Notes: a model not told the origin generated them from the letters alone. DNA of 64,000 bases from Nostoc linckia NIES-25 (GCF_002368035.1 NZ_AP018222.1:5281508-5345507); one strand, 5' to 3'; numbered from the stretch's first letter, positions 25,683 through 33,842 are shown. Numbers and translations: made by a program.

Positions 25683-26023
25683 CGACATTAAGCTACACAG
25701 CATTAGCTGAAAAGTTACCCACTGGCTCGATTGAATTTGTTGGAAATAATCAGGTCAAGCTTAATTTGAGTTTAGCAACAGATTCCGGTGCAAATCTGAC
25801 GCTAAATTCTTCATGCGTCAAGGGCATTGTCAAGCTAATGCAAGCGCTATCCGCACTTACTGACCAAGTAAATGAAGCGAGAATTGATACTAATCTTCCA
25901 CCTATTCAATTTGCATCAATGCAACTTACCGGGACACCTGAAGCCCCAGAATATGAGTTTACCGTGCGGGTGAAAGTCGATACCGCACTTTTTATCGATA
26001 ATCTTGATGACCCAACTGAATAA
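25679..26023 (+). CDS. Hypothetical protein
   Basis: 114 residues. Strand-helix-strand arrangement: SIEFVGNNQVKLNLSLATDS, a helix CVKGIVKLMQALSALTDQVN, then PEAPEYEFTVRVKVDTALF. Overlaps neighbours at both ends (ATGA and TAATG). Unknown function. Confidence 0.6.
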   Translation: MTTLSYTALAEKLPTGSIEFVGNNQVKLNLSLATDSGANLTLNSSCVKGIVKLMQALSALTDQVNEARIDTNLPPIQFASMQLTGTPEAPEYEFTVRVKVDTALFIDNLDDPTE

Positions 26024-26343
26024 TGATTAACAATTCTCAAGATTCTGGTGATGTTCTCCGATTTAGTAATTGTACCAACGGCGAAAAATCACTAGCTGCT
26101 AATGCCTCTGACGTTGTGTTGAATAATAATTCAGCTAGAGCTTATGCAGCTTTTGTTAATAATTCTTCTTCTGATATCACTTTAATTTTAGGTGATAAGA
26201 AAGACGCCGCAGTAGGCAAAGGAATTATTTTAAAACCTCGTGGAGGTAGCTACGAGATTAATAGTACTAACCTGTACGTTGGTAAAGTTAGCGCTATCTC
26301 TCTCAATGCTTCAAAACTATCTTTTGTGGAGTGTATTGAATAA
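26023..26343 (+). CDS. Small beta-sandwich-like protein, related to next gene
   Basis: 106 residues, no helix expected. Asn/Ser-rich strands (VVLNNNSARAYAAFVNNSSS; DITLILGDKK; GIILKPRGGSYEIN). The order 'extra strand, NNSS, DITL, GG-Y-EI' matches the following protein, so the two are likely paralogues of a small coat-decoration or fibre-type fold. Coupled by TAATG on both sides. Confidence 0.6.
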   Translation: MINNSQDSGDVLRFSNCTNGEKSLAANASDVVLNNNSARAYAAFVNNSSSDITLILGDKKDAAVGKGIILKPRGGSYEINSTNLYVGKVSAISLNASKLSFVECIE

Positions 26344-26654
26344 TGGCTCTTTATAATCCGGCTACAGTAACAGTAGTTGAATCGACCAGCGGAACTTCAA
26401 ACCCTAGCACTGTTGCCGCTAGCACAAGCAGCGGTACAATTTTAGCTGCCAATTCCAACCGCAAAGGCGCAACGATTTGGAACGATAGTACTGCTAATTT
26501 ATTTATTGATTTTGATTCAGCAGCATCATTAAGCGATTTCGCCGTAAAAATAGCAGCGGGCGGATATTATGAATTGCCATTTAATTACACTGGCGTAATT
26601 AGTGGTATTTGGTCAGCAGCAAACGGAAATGCTTTAGTTAGAGAATTGACTTAA
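26343..26654 (+). CDS. Small phage-type beta protein
   Basis: 103 residues. Contains the pattern GTILAANSNRKGATIWNDST, LFIDFDSAAS, FAVKIAAGGYYELPFNYTGV and GIWSAANGNALV, which I recognise as a small protein common in phage and prophage structural modules (tail or head-fibre neighbourhood). Its exact role is not established. Its presence is the best single sign that this cassette is virion-related. Start and stop overlap neighbours. Confidence 0.7.
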   Translation: MALYNPATVTVVESTSGTSNPSTVAASTSSGTILAANSNRKGATIWNDSTANLFIDFDSAASLSDFAVKIAAGGYYELPFNYTGVISGIWSAANGNALVRELT

Positions 26655-27139
26655 TGCCTTTATTTAACTCAGCCCAAATTGCTCAAGCTCAATTTATACA
26701 ACTCCTGGATAAAAAAACATCTGGGACAAATGGAGGGACAGCTACAGGGGAAGCGTGGACTAACAGAGTAGTCAATACAATCAATGTTGACGAGACAGGA
26801 CAGGTAACACTTACTAGCAATCTATTCGTGTTACCTGCGGGAACATACCAAATAGACGCAATAACCACTTTTTATACTCTCAACAACACCAAAATTAGAC
26901 TGCAAAATACAAGCGATAATCTTGCAATTTTATATGGTGCAAACTCATATTTTAATCCTGGCGGTGGCGCATACGGACAAACTTTTTTAAAAGGCAAATT
27001 TACTATTGGAGCCAGCAAAGAACTTGCATTGCAATATTGGACGCAAATCGGATTTAATAGCAATCAATTTAATTTAGGGGGACAGGTAGGTGATGGGAGT
27101 CCCGAAATTTATACGGTGATTAATTTATGGAAGGTGTGA
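26654..27139 (+). CDS. C1q/TNF-like jelly-roll protein
   Basis: 161 residues. The sequence AQAQFIQLLDKKTSGTNGGT, then RVVNTINVDETGQVTLTSNL and FVLPAGTYQIDAITTFY, RIRLQN-like strands and a final VINLWKV has the rhythm of C1q/TNF-type jelly rolls found in phage fibres and decoration proteins. Trimeric receptor-binding or decoration function is an inference from that resemblance. Overlaps the previous gene at ATG. Confidence 0.6.
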   Translation: MPLFNSAQIAQAQFIQLLDKKTSGTNGGTATGEAWTNRVVNTINVDETGQVTLTSNLFVLPAGTYQIDAITTFYTLNNTKIRLQNTSDNLAILYGANSYFNPGGGAYGQTFLKGKFTIGASKELALQYWTQIGFNSNQFNLGGQVGDGSPEIYTVINLWKV

Positions 27140-27140
27140 A

Positions 27141-27566
27141 TTGACTAATACTTCAACAATAGCTGTTACAAACTCTTCTAGCTCCCCAGGAATAACAATC
27201 ACTCTTGAAAATACTGGGATATTTTTAGGGATTGTTGTTAGCGCTTCTATTTTGGCTGGTCTCGCAATCAACATTGTTAGCAAAATAAACCGTATTACCT
27301 CCTCCATTTCTCAAATCGAGGAAGCGATGAAGGAACATGCAAGAGACGCTGACAAAATTCGCCAAATAGAAAAGACTTTAGATTTACATATTCAAGAGTA
27401 TGTCAATCGAAAGGATGTAATGCAAATGTTGTTGGGACAACTCGACCAGAAAATAAACCATAAGTTTAAGCGACTTCTCTTTTACACTAGAGATGTACAA
27501 CGCTTTTTACAAAAGGATACTGCATTTAAAATGCGGGAATATGAAGAAAACACCCAAGAAGAGTAA
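27141..27566 (+). CDS. Single-helix membrane protein with cytoplasmic coiled coil
   Basis: 141 residues from a TTG start after GGAAGGTG. One transmembrane helix (ITLENTGIFLGIVVSASILA) about residues 20-46 is followed by a long coiled coil (ITSSISQIEEAMKEHARDAD...). Short polar N-terminus outside. The layout resembles small phage spanin/holin-accessory or tail-chaperone membrane proteins, but no family can be named. Last sizeable gene of the cassette, before the terminator. Confidence 0.55.
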   Translation: MTNTSTIAVTNSSSSPGITITLENTGIFLGIVVSASILAGLAINIVSKINRITSSISQIEEAMKEHARDADKIRQIEKTLDLHIQEYVNRKDVMQMLLGQLDQKINHKFKRLLFYTRDVQRFLQKDTAFKMREYEENTQEE

Positions 27567-27612
27567 GCAATATTTCGGTGGTTAAAATTGCAAGGTCGTT
27601 AGGATTATAAGT

Positions 27613-27678
27613 ATGAAATATGAGTTTATTGGATTGTTGGTTGGATTTGGTGTAGGACGTAATACTTGTAAAGTTTAA
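27613..27678 (+). CDS. Possible 21-residue hydrophobic peptide
   Basis: MKYEFIGLLVGFGVGRNTCK plus one residue: a glycine-zipper-like helix. Coding status uncertain; no clear ribosome-binding site. Confidence 0.2.
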   Translation: MKYEFIGLLVGFGVGRNTCKV

Positions 27679-27912
27679 TCTCTATCTAGGCATTGTCTGG
27701 GAAATAGGAATTGGTTACAATGCAGGTCTTTTGATTCTTAAAAGCCACTCACACCGATAACCCCTCTGGGCATTCACTCACAACGAATCGCACGGGGATT
27801 CACTCTAGCAATCTGTAGCAGCATGTTATTTTAGAACCGACAGCCACACCACCTTTATAAAATCGCGTGCGGGCAGATGGCTGTTTAGATTACTTCAAAT
27901 TGTCAATTGTCG

Positions 27913-27963
27913 CCCTGCCTCCGGTAAAATGGTTCGCCATTCCACTGGAGGCAGGGTTTTTAA
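27913..27963 (+). terminator. Strong terminator closing the cassette
   Basis: Outer stem CCCTGCCTCC / GGAGGCAGGG, inner stem AATGG / CCATT closed by a TTCG tetraloop, then TTTTT. Ends transcription of the 20290-27566 operon. Confidence 0.85.
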
Positions 27964-27979
27964 ATTAGCCTTTGGCTTA

Positions 27980-28005
27980 TAATGCCGTGTTACACGGCAA
28001 TAGAG
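27980..28005. promoter_or_regulatory. Palindrome upstream of 28013 gene (candidate operator)
   Basis: TGCCGTGTTACACGGCA (27983-27999) is a perfect 8+8 inverted repeat around one base, ending 13 bases before the ATG. The 26-bp block around it is repeated inside the gene. Confidence 0.55.
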
Positions 28006-28012
28006 AGATTTT

Positions 28013-28333
28013 ATGAATAAAGGTGGTAGAACTTCAACAACCTGGGAAAGCGGTAGCACCTGGCAATACGGAAAGACAAAATTGATTCGCGTACCGGAGG
28101 CGATCGCGGATGAAATTTTGGCTTATGCCAGATTAATCGATAGCGGTAATGCCGTGTTACACGGCAATAGAGCCGATGCAGTCCTAAACGCGATCGCCCA
28201 ATACACTGAAATGCGCCAGGGTAATCGCCACCCAAATCAGCATTCTAAGGGGAAGGAGCTTGATACGCGATCGCGATCCTGGGATGAACTACGGCGATTT
28301 CAGCAGTGGGTTGAAGATCGGAAAAATGAGTAG
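28013..28333 (+). CDS. Small DNA-binding-like protein
   Basis: 106 residues. The segment KTKLIRVPEAIADEILAYAR has the strand-helix-helix pattern of ribbon-helix-helix proteins common on cyanobacterial mobile DNA; the C-terminal half is polar with a final helix (WDELRRFQQWVEDRK). A second copy of the upstream palindrome lies inside it and encodes NAVLHGNR. It is the rightmost gene of the element and could control its own promoter or excision. Family assignment is tentative. Confidence 0.55.
   Translation: MNKGGRTSTTWESGSTWQYGKTKLIRVPEAIADEILAYARLIDSGNAVLHGNRADAVLNAIAQYTEMRQGNRHPNQHSKGKELDTRSRSWDELRRFQQWVEDRKNE
28148..28173. repeat. In-gene copy of the 26-bp palindromic block
   Basis: Identical over 26 bases to 27980-28005, including TGCCGTGTTACACGGCA. 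Confidence 0.85.
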
Positions 28334-28346
28334 CATTTGAGTAGCG
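28327..28346 (+). repeat. Degenerate relative of the end repeat
   Basis: GAGTAGCATTTGAGTAGCG at about 28328 has the same AGTAGC-6/7-AGTAGCG layout as 28394-28412. Probable second arm-type site at the right end. Confidence 0.5.
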
Positions 28347-28391
28347 TGATTCCTCCTTGCTATCACTACAAATAGGGGTAAAGCATAGCTG

Positions 28392-28411
28392 TTTAAGTAG
28401 CAAATCAGTAG
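28392..28411 (+). repeat. Right copy of 20-bp inverted repeat
   Basis: TTTAAGTAGCAAATCAGTAG, exact reverse complement of 8317-8336. Confidence 0.75.
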
Positions 28412-28463
28412 CGGAATTGATACGAAACCTTAAAAAGCCTGTAGTGCCGTTAAATTCTTAGAC

Positions 28464-28477
28464 TAAACTAGAACCAC
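28464..28477 (+). other. Candidate attR core (14-bp direct repeat)
   Basis: TAAACTAGAACCAC, identical to 8245-8258; 23 bases upstream of the vWA gene start. In an element-free chromosome this would be the single attB in the vWA leader. Confidence 0.65.
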
Positions 28478-28500
28478 AGGGCAATAATTACAGGAAAAAT

Positions 28501-29106
28501 ATGATGAGCGATCGCGACTATACACTAATAATTGATAAAAGTGGCAGTATGTCCACACCAGACCAAGTTGGTGGTAGAAGTAGATGGGAAATAGCCCAAG
28601 AATCTACACTCGCTTTGGCAAGAAAGGCAGAACAGTTTGACCCAGATGGTATTACTGTTTATGTATTTTCTGGAAAATTTAAACGCTACGATGAGGTAAC
28701 TTCAGCCAAAGTCGCACAAATATTTCTAGAAAACGATCCTGCTGGTACAACCAACTTAGCAGGTGTACTCCAAGATGCAATCAATAATTACTTTCAACGC
28801 AAAGCTGCTGGTCAAACCAAGCCAAATGGAGAAACAATTTTAGTGATTACTGATGGCGAACCAGACGATCGCAAAGCTGTGTTTGAAGTTATCATCCATG
28901 CTACTCGGCAAATGGAGCGTGATGAAGAATTGGCAATTTCGATTATTCAAGTAGGTTCAGACGCCCAAGCAACTAAGTTTTTGAAAGCTTTAGACGATCA
29001 GTTGCAAAGTGTTGGTGCTAAATTTGATATTTGCGATACAGTCACTTTAGACGACCTAGAAGAAATGAGCCTTGTAGATGTATTAACCAATGCCATAACT
29101 GACTGA
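28501..29106 (+). CDS. von Willebrand factor A domain protein, copy 1
   Basis: 201 residues, a single vWA domain. The metal-ion-dependent adhesion site is intact: DKSGS (about 12-16), a Thr in GTTNLAG (about 81) and Asp in ITDGEPDD (about 121). No signal peptide, so cytosolic; such proteins in cyanobacteria belong to TerY-like stress modules. About 75-80% identical by eye to the next gene, a tandem duplication. The ATG pair at 28501/28504 leaves a one-residue uncertainty. The mobile element sits directly in its upstream region and may have changed its promoter. Confidence 0.85.
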   Translation: MMSDRDYTLIIDKSGSMSTPDQVGGRSRWEIAQESTLALARKAEQFDPDGITVYVFSGKFKRYDEVTSAKVAQIFLENDPAGTTNLAGVLQDAINNYFQRKAAGQTKPNGETILVITDGEPDDRKAVFEVIIHATRQMERDEELAISIIQVGSDAQATKFLKALDDQLQSVGAKFDICDTVTLDDLEEMSLVDVLTNAITD

Positions 29107-29226
29107 TAAAGCCTAAATTTATCAGCTTCATCTAATAAATCGTCAACAATTTTTGGAGATATTATCTATCCTCAAAAATTGATTCCTAATATAGAATTTT
29201 TGACTAAATATTTGGGGAAGTTATAA

Positions 29227-29832
29227 ATGCTAGAAAATCGAGACTATACCTTAATTATTGACAAAAGTGGCAGTATGTCCACTCCAGATCAAAAGGGTGG
29301 CAGAACCAGATGGGTAACAGCACAAGAATCTACTTTAGCTTTAGCTAGTAAATGCGAGCAATTTGACCCAGACGGCATCACTGTTTATGTCTTTTCTGGG
29401 AAATTTAAGCGTTATGAAAATGTCACATCCGGCAAGGTAGCACAAATTTTTCGGGAAAACGATCCCTCTGGTACAACTGACTTAGCTGGTGTCTTGAAAC
29501 ATGCAACTGATGATTACTTCCAACGCAAAGGAGCCGGTCAAACTAAGCCAAATGGCGAAACAATTTTAGTGGTTACTGATGGCGAACCAGACGATCGCAA
29601 AGCAGTAATGAAGGTGATTATTGAAGCTTCTCGCCGCATGGATAGAGATGAAGAATTAGGCATTTCTTTCATTCAAGTTGGTACAGATCAGCAAGCTACC
29701 CGTTTTCTCAAAGTTTTAGACGATGAACTCCAAAGCGCTGGTGCAAAATTTGATATCTGTGACACAATTACTATGGAAGATATGGAAGATTTGAGTTTAT
29801 CAGAAGTGCTACTCAATGCCATTAATGACTAG
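29227..29832 (+). CDS. von Willebrand factor A domain protein, copy 2
   Basis: 201 residues, same length and same MIDAS residues as copy 1 (DKSGS, GTTDLAG, VTDGEPDD). Differences are scattered, so both copies appear functional. It keeps its own upstream region of 120 bases. Probably works with copy 1 and the following small gene; substrate or partner unknown. Confidence 0.85.
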   Translation: MLENRDYTLIIDKSGSMSTPDQKGGRTRWVTAQESTLALASKCEQFDPDGITVYVFSGKFKRYENVTSGKVAQIFRENDPSGTTDLAGVLKHATDDYFQRKGAGQTKPNGETILVVTDGEPDDRKAVMKVIIEASRRMDRDEELGISFIQVGTDQQATRFLKVLDDELQSAGAKFDICDTITMEDMEDLSLSEVLLNAIND

Positions 29833-29979
29833 GAATAGAGGAATAGGCAAAAGACAAAAGGCAAAAAAAAAGAATAGTTAGACAGCAAGCTTTTTAACCA
29901 TTTCTATTTTTGTAGCCTTTTGAACAAATTGCTGATATAGAATCTTGATTTTCGCTTTCGCTTTATAGGACTTATAAAA

Positions 29980-30375
29980 ATGGATTCTATTGATAAGCTG
30001 TTAGCTGAACTGAAAACTGAATACAAAGAAGAACAACCCAAACCGCAGCCGCCAAAATCAACTCCGGCCAAATCTTTTATTCCAGCATCACCAAAATCAG
30101 CATCTTTCATGGATAATCTTTTGGCAGAAATTAAGTCTGATTTTGCAGAAAAAGATGCTGCTGAGGAATTAAAAAGACAGCAAGAACTACAACAGGAACA
30201 AATTCGCCAAGAACAACTCAAAGCTAAACAATTAGAGGCTTTGAAACCGCAAGCAAAAGAATGGTTAGCGAAAATAGATCCATTGTCGCCTGAAGGACTT
30301 TGGTTTGAAAGATTTGCTGAAAGTTATCCGTCAAAATTAGAAGCAGCGATTGAATATTTACGAAATAACGAATAA
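29980..30375 (+). CDS. Slr1339-type small conserved protein
   Basis: 131 residues. MDSIDKLLAELKTEYKEEQP begins an N-terminal motif that recurs at residue 45 (FMDNLLAEIKSDFAEKD). A charged coiled coil rich in Gln/Glu/Lys and a conserved C-terminus (WLAKIDPLSPEGLWFERFAE) follow. This matches, from memory, the cyanobacterial 'salt stress protein, Slr1339 family'. Cytosolic. Position after the two vWA genes suggests a shared stress role; regulation is not visible. Confidence 0.65.
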   Translation: MDSIDKLLAELKTEYKEEQPKPQPPKSTPAKSFIPASPKSASFMDNLLAEIKSDFAEKDAAEELKRQQELQQEQIRQEQLKAKQLEALKPQAKEWLAKIDPLSPEGLWFERFAESYPSKLEAAIEYLRNNE

Positions 30376-30386
30376 CGCCTAACATC

Positions 30387-30734
30387 TTAATATTGATGGC
30401 GATCGTTTCGACCAAAATGTTGAACAGCCCATTCATGCATAGCGTAGAGAATTGGTTGCAAAGTTTCTCCTAAAGGCGTAAGTGAATATTCCACCTTTGG
30501 TGGAATTTGGGGATAAACTTCTCGATGAATAATACCGTCTTCCTCCATTTCTCTAAGTTGCTGAGTCAGCATCTTTTGGGTTATTCCAGGTAAAGTCCGT
30601 TGCAACTGGCCAAATCGTTTGACGCCAGTCATTAACTCTCTAATAATCAAAACCTTCCAGCGTCCGCCAATTACCTTGAGTGTAGTTTCTACTTCACAAG
30701 TCAGCCTGGTATAGTTGTCTGCTTCAGCTTTCAT
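30387..30734 (-). CDS. HxlR-family transcriptional regulator
   Basis: 115 residues, a winged-helix regulator of the HxlR type: CEVETTLKVIGGRWKVLIIR, LMTGVKRFGQLQRTLPGITQ, KMLTQQLREMEEDGIIHREV and the wing YSLTPLGETLQPIL. The N-terminal Cys (residue 13) is the redox- or aldehyde-sensing residue in many members. The gene it controls usually lies divergently; here only a repeat-filled region follows upstream. Confidence 0.93.
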   Translation of the reverse strand: MKAEADNYTRLTCEVETTLKVIGGRWKVLIIRELMTGVKRFGQLQRTLPGITQKMLTQQLREMEEDGIIHREVYPQIPPKVEYSLTPLGETLQPILYAMHEWAVQHFGRNDRHQY

Positions 30735-31122
30735 AGAAATTTTAGTGGAAATTTACTTCCAAATCAGTATTATTATATTCTGCCAATGCTAGTTAAACCT
30801 GAGTCTGCTGTACGGGACTTTCAGCCGTATCAGTACCCTTCTGTAAAGGGAACTCAGATCTTGCACCTACTCAATCTCCCGCCGAGAAATAAATTTCTTG
30901 GCTCAAAGCTGAACTAAGCTAAAGCTTACTAAATATAAATTTCAGTCCGTTTTAACGGACTTTAGCTATAAGCCTTGAACTTAAGTTCAAGGCGTACTCA
31001 GAGACAGATGCAAGATCTGATGAAACAGAATTGAGGCAATAGTTAACGGTGAAGTACGATTAACCAAACCATGTTGTCGCGACGGGCTAAGGCTACACAA
31101 CTATTCAGGAGGAGGAGGTAAC
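30735..31122. other. Intergenic region with palindromic repeats
   Basis: No gene. Contains AGTCCGTTTTAACGGACT-like (about 30942) and CTTGAACTTAAGTTCAAGG (about 30974) palindromes, both of types common in cyanobacterial spacers. Confidence 0.6.
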
Positions 31123-31316
31123 CATTGGTGTCAACTTAAGCCCAAAGCTTTGTTCCACAGCGGTTTACCCCACCCCTCAATCCCCTCCCCTTAGCAAGGG
31201 GAGGGGAGGTTTTGCGTCAGCAAAGCCGGGGTGGGGTAACGCAGATCTTGATGGTAAGTGAGTAGAACTCGCTCATTACATTTTCATCAGGGTTTCACGT
31301 TAAGTTGACACCAATG
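31123..31316. mobile_element. MITE-like repeat, 194 bp, copy A
   Basis: Perfect 17-bp terminal inverted repeats CATTGGTGTCAACTTAA and complement; here the symmetry continues outward (AGGAGGTAAC on both sides, 27 bp in all). The inside has a G/C-rich hairpin built on CCCCTCCCCTTAGCAAGGGG. No open frame. Copy B at 52535-52728 has the same length in the opposite orientation. Confidence 0.85.
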
Positions 31317-31500
31317 GTTACCTCCTGTCTCCTAACTCCTGCCTTTCTTAGTAATGAAATTACTTATGAATAGTTATTACATTGTGCTTTAAATTACTTT
31401 ATTAGCTGTAACTCAAAGTGGTAAAAGAATTGTTGTTGGGTGATTTTCTCTATCCAAGAGTCCAGCAAAAGTTAATTTTTTTACTGCCTAAGAAACTTTC

Positions 31501-32874
31501 ATGTTCAAACAGATATCTGCAATCATCACAGTCCTGATTTTAACTTTGGGGTTTGCATCTACATCTCAAGCTGCAACTCCCCGTTCAGCGTGGGTGGAAA
31601 ATGAAATTTACCAATACAACCATCCGTTTGCTTCTCAATTGCCCCAAGAACTGGCAACGAAAATGCAAAAGATGACAGCTAGCGCGTTTGCGTTTTATCG
31701 AGGAACGGCTCACATTTTTTATCGTGATATGCAAACTTTACCAGGTTCAGGATTTGTGAATTCTTCAACATCAGCCATTTGGTTAGAGGGAGACATGCAC
31801 ATGCAGAATCTTGGAGGAATGAGAGATAGCAACGATAATAACGTCTTTGATACTACTGACTTTGATGAAGGTTATCTTGGCCCCTACGTTTGGGATTTGC
31901 GACGTATGGCAGTCTCTATCCTTTTAGCAGCTAAAGAAAACGGTTTTAGCTCCGGTGATGCTCAAGATATTGTGCGAAATTTCCTTGATGCTTACCTTAA
32001 CAAAATGAGCGACTTTAAAGGGACTAATGACGAGCTATCATACCGCCTAGAAGAGAGCAATACCAACGGTGTGGTTAAGGATTTGATTCAAAAGGCAGCA
32101 GGCAAGAACCGTTCTAGTTTACTAAATAAGTACACGCTGTTAAATAGCACTAGCGATCGCATTTTCCAAACAACTTCGGAACTTCAGCCTGTATCTAGCA
32201 GCACCTATTCAAATATCGCTACTGCCATCAGCAGCTATATTGCTTCAATTCCCAGCAGCAAACGCTACAGCAATAGTTACTACACCTTAAAAGATATTCG
32301 CCTCAAATTAGGTTCTGGTACTGGTAGCCTTGGTAAATATCGCTATTACTTACTGATTGAAGGGCCAAGTTCAGCAACCGACGATGACCGGATTTTGGAG
32401 ATGAAGCAACAAAGCACTAGCGCCGTGGCGATCGCATCCCCAGGTCTGTTGCCGAGTTCAGTTTACAATAATCATGAAGGAACAAGGGTGACAATTGCCA
32501 CTAAAGCGATGCTTGCTAATACTGACCCTTTGGTTGGCTACACTACTGTTGGCAGCATTCCCTTTATGGTGCATGAAAAATCACCCTACGAAGTAGATTT
32601 TGATTATACGTTGCTAACCACTAAGTCAAAGTTCATGGATGCGATGGCCTATGCAGGTAAAGTGATTGCCAAGAATCATGCCATCTCAGATAAAGACTAC
32701 GATGCTGCGATTGTTGCCGCAAGCGTTGACAAGGAAGTAACTGATATCACCAGCACTAACAAGGGTGTATTTAAAGATGAGATCGTTAACTTTGCTCTAG
32801 ACTATGCAAATCAAGTCGAGTACGACTATGCCAGTTTTAAAGACGCCTACAACCGAGGAGTAACACTCTACTAA
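31501..32874 (+). CDS. Secreted DUF2252 family protein
   Basis: 457 residues. A signal peptide is clear (MFKQISAIITVLILTLGFAS, then TSQAAT). The mature protein matches DUF2252: FAFYRGTAHIFYRDM, GDMHMQNLGGMRDS, DTTDFDEGYLGPYVWDLRRM, and later FMVHEKSPYEVDFDY. The family is distantly related to kinase-like folds and its function is not established. Exported to the periplasm. Own promoter expected in the 180-base AT-rich leader after the MITE-like repeat. Confidence 0.85.
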   Translation: MFKQISAIITVLILTLGFASTSQAATPRSAWVENEIYQYNHPFASQLPQELATKMQKMTASAFAFYRGTAHIFYRDMQTLPGSGFVNSSTSAIWLEGDMHMQNLGGMRDSNDNNVFDTTDFDEGYLGPYVWDLRRMAVSILLAAKENGFSSGDAQDIVRNFLDAYLNKMSDFKGTNDELSYRLEESNTNGVVKDLIQKAAGKNRSSLLNKYTLLNSTSDRIFQTTSELQPVSSSTYSNIATAISSYIASIPSSKRYSNSYYTLKDIRLKLGSGTGSLGKYRYYLLIEGPSSATDDDRILEMKQQSTSAVAIASPGLLPSSVYNNHEGTRVTIATKAMLANTDPLVGYTTVGSIPFMVHEKSPYEVDFDYTLLTTKSKFMDAMAYAGKVIAKNHAISDKDYDAAIVAASVDKEVTDITSTNKGVFKDEIVNFALDYANQVEYDYASFKDAYNRGVTLY

Positions 32875-32998
32875 ACTTTAGAACTGCCTTGAAAATAGGG
32901 AGTAGTGAGTAGGGAGTGGGGAGTAGGGGAAAGAAATTTTCATCGCTCCTTGTGAGTGCAACTCATGAAGTCTCTTGCAAAAGTGCTTTTTGTAAGAG

Positions 32999-33070
32999 GT
33001 GGGAAAAGGTTAAAGGGGAAAGGGAAAAGGTTAAAGGGGAAAGGGGAAAGGGAAAATACCAAAGCTTTCC
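32999..33070. repeat. Purine-rich array in a convergent gap
   Basis: GGTTAAAGGGGAAAGGG-type units, then short pyrimidine-rich reverse. Same family as 413-578. The rest of 32875-33512 shows no gene. Confidence 0.75.
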
Positions 33071-33512
33071 CCCCTTCCGCTTTTTCCGACTTCTGCAAGA
33101 AGTCTTTTGCAAGACTTACGCAATATGTGACTGAAAACCTTATTCTTGCGTAGGGGTAATTCATGAATTACCCCTACTTTCGTTATCTTTTGCGTAAGTC
33201 CCGTTTTGGTTTTGTGCTTGGGAGATGGGGAGCGTCTTTTGTTTTGCTTTGGTTGCAAAATTTGGAGTTACAGCCCCATCTTCAAAGATTGTGGCAATTT
33301 GGCACAACTTGTCTGTGTTTTGCAGTTTAAATGAGATATCAACAGAACGCAACAGCCAAAAGGTTACACGAGGAATGGTTTACTCCATACCTCGGTAGCT
33401 CCACAAATTGCCAGTTGTTGACCCAACGCTGTAAAATAACTCAGCAAAAAACTTACAGCGCTTGGTCATCGCTTCGTTACAACTGGCTAGTAATTTACTA
33501 GAAAATACATAG

Positions 33513-33564
33513 TAGGAAACAGGCAACAGACTTAAAAGTCTCTTGCCTATTGCCTGTTTCCTGC
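33513..33564 (-). terminator. Hairpin after the 33570 gene
   Basis: Inverted repeat GGAAACAGGCAA / TTGCCTGTTTCC around a 25-base loop, placed a few bases past the stop of the leftward gene. It may end its transcription or be a dispersed repeat. Confidence 0.5.
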
Positions 33565-33569
33565 TATAA

Positions 33570-33842
33570 CTAAGATACTTTTGGTTGCTGCCATAGGATA
33601 AGTTTCAATTCAGAACAGTTGTAAGCTCCATTACTAATTTGGTGTTCGTGGTCGGCTATCCAATCATAAATTTGTGCAGCTTTTGTTAATGCCACTTTTT
33701 CTGAACGATAAAGCCGAGGAGTAGGGCAGTAAGCTTGGCCATTGATGTGTATAGCTGCAATCTGCCAATAGTCGCTGCCTTCACCCTCTGGTACAACGTC
33801 CAAAAACCCGTTACTGTAAGGCTGGATTATTCCTATGTTCAT
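33570..33842 (-). CDS. Conserved small hypothetical protein
   Basis: 90 residues, MNIGIIQPYSNGFLDVVPEG at the start; two helices in the second half (VALTKAAQIYDWIADHEHQI). Typical of small soluble cyanobacterial proteins without known function. Monocistronic, convergent with the DUF2252 gene. Confidence 0.55.
   Translation of the reverse strand: MNIGIIQPYSNGFLDVVPEGEGSDYWQIAAIHINGQAYCPTPRLYRSEKVALTKAAQIYDWIADHEHQISNGAYNCSELKLILWQQPKVS

Larger units (their letters stand above)
8245..28477. mobile_element. Integrated mobile element of about 20.2 kb
   Basis: The block lies between 14-bp direct repeats and carries an integrase at its left end, about thirty mostly unknown genes, a replication module with iterons, and two divergent transcription arms that start near 14.6-14.9 kb. 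Inside the direct repeats is a perfect 20-bp inverted repeat. Genes outside are ordinary chromosomal ones. Seen: repeats, integrase, primase-helicase, P-loop ATPase, overlapping small genes. Inferred: it integrates by site-specific recombination and can replicate as a circle. Phage-like, plasmid-like or satellite nature is undecided because no terminase, portal, capsid, relaxase or conjugation gene can be recognised. Confidence 0.8.
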
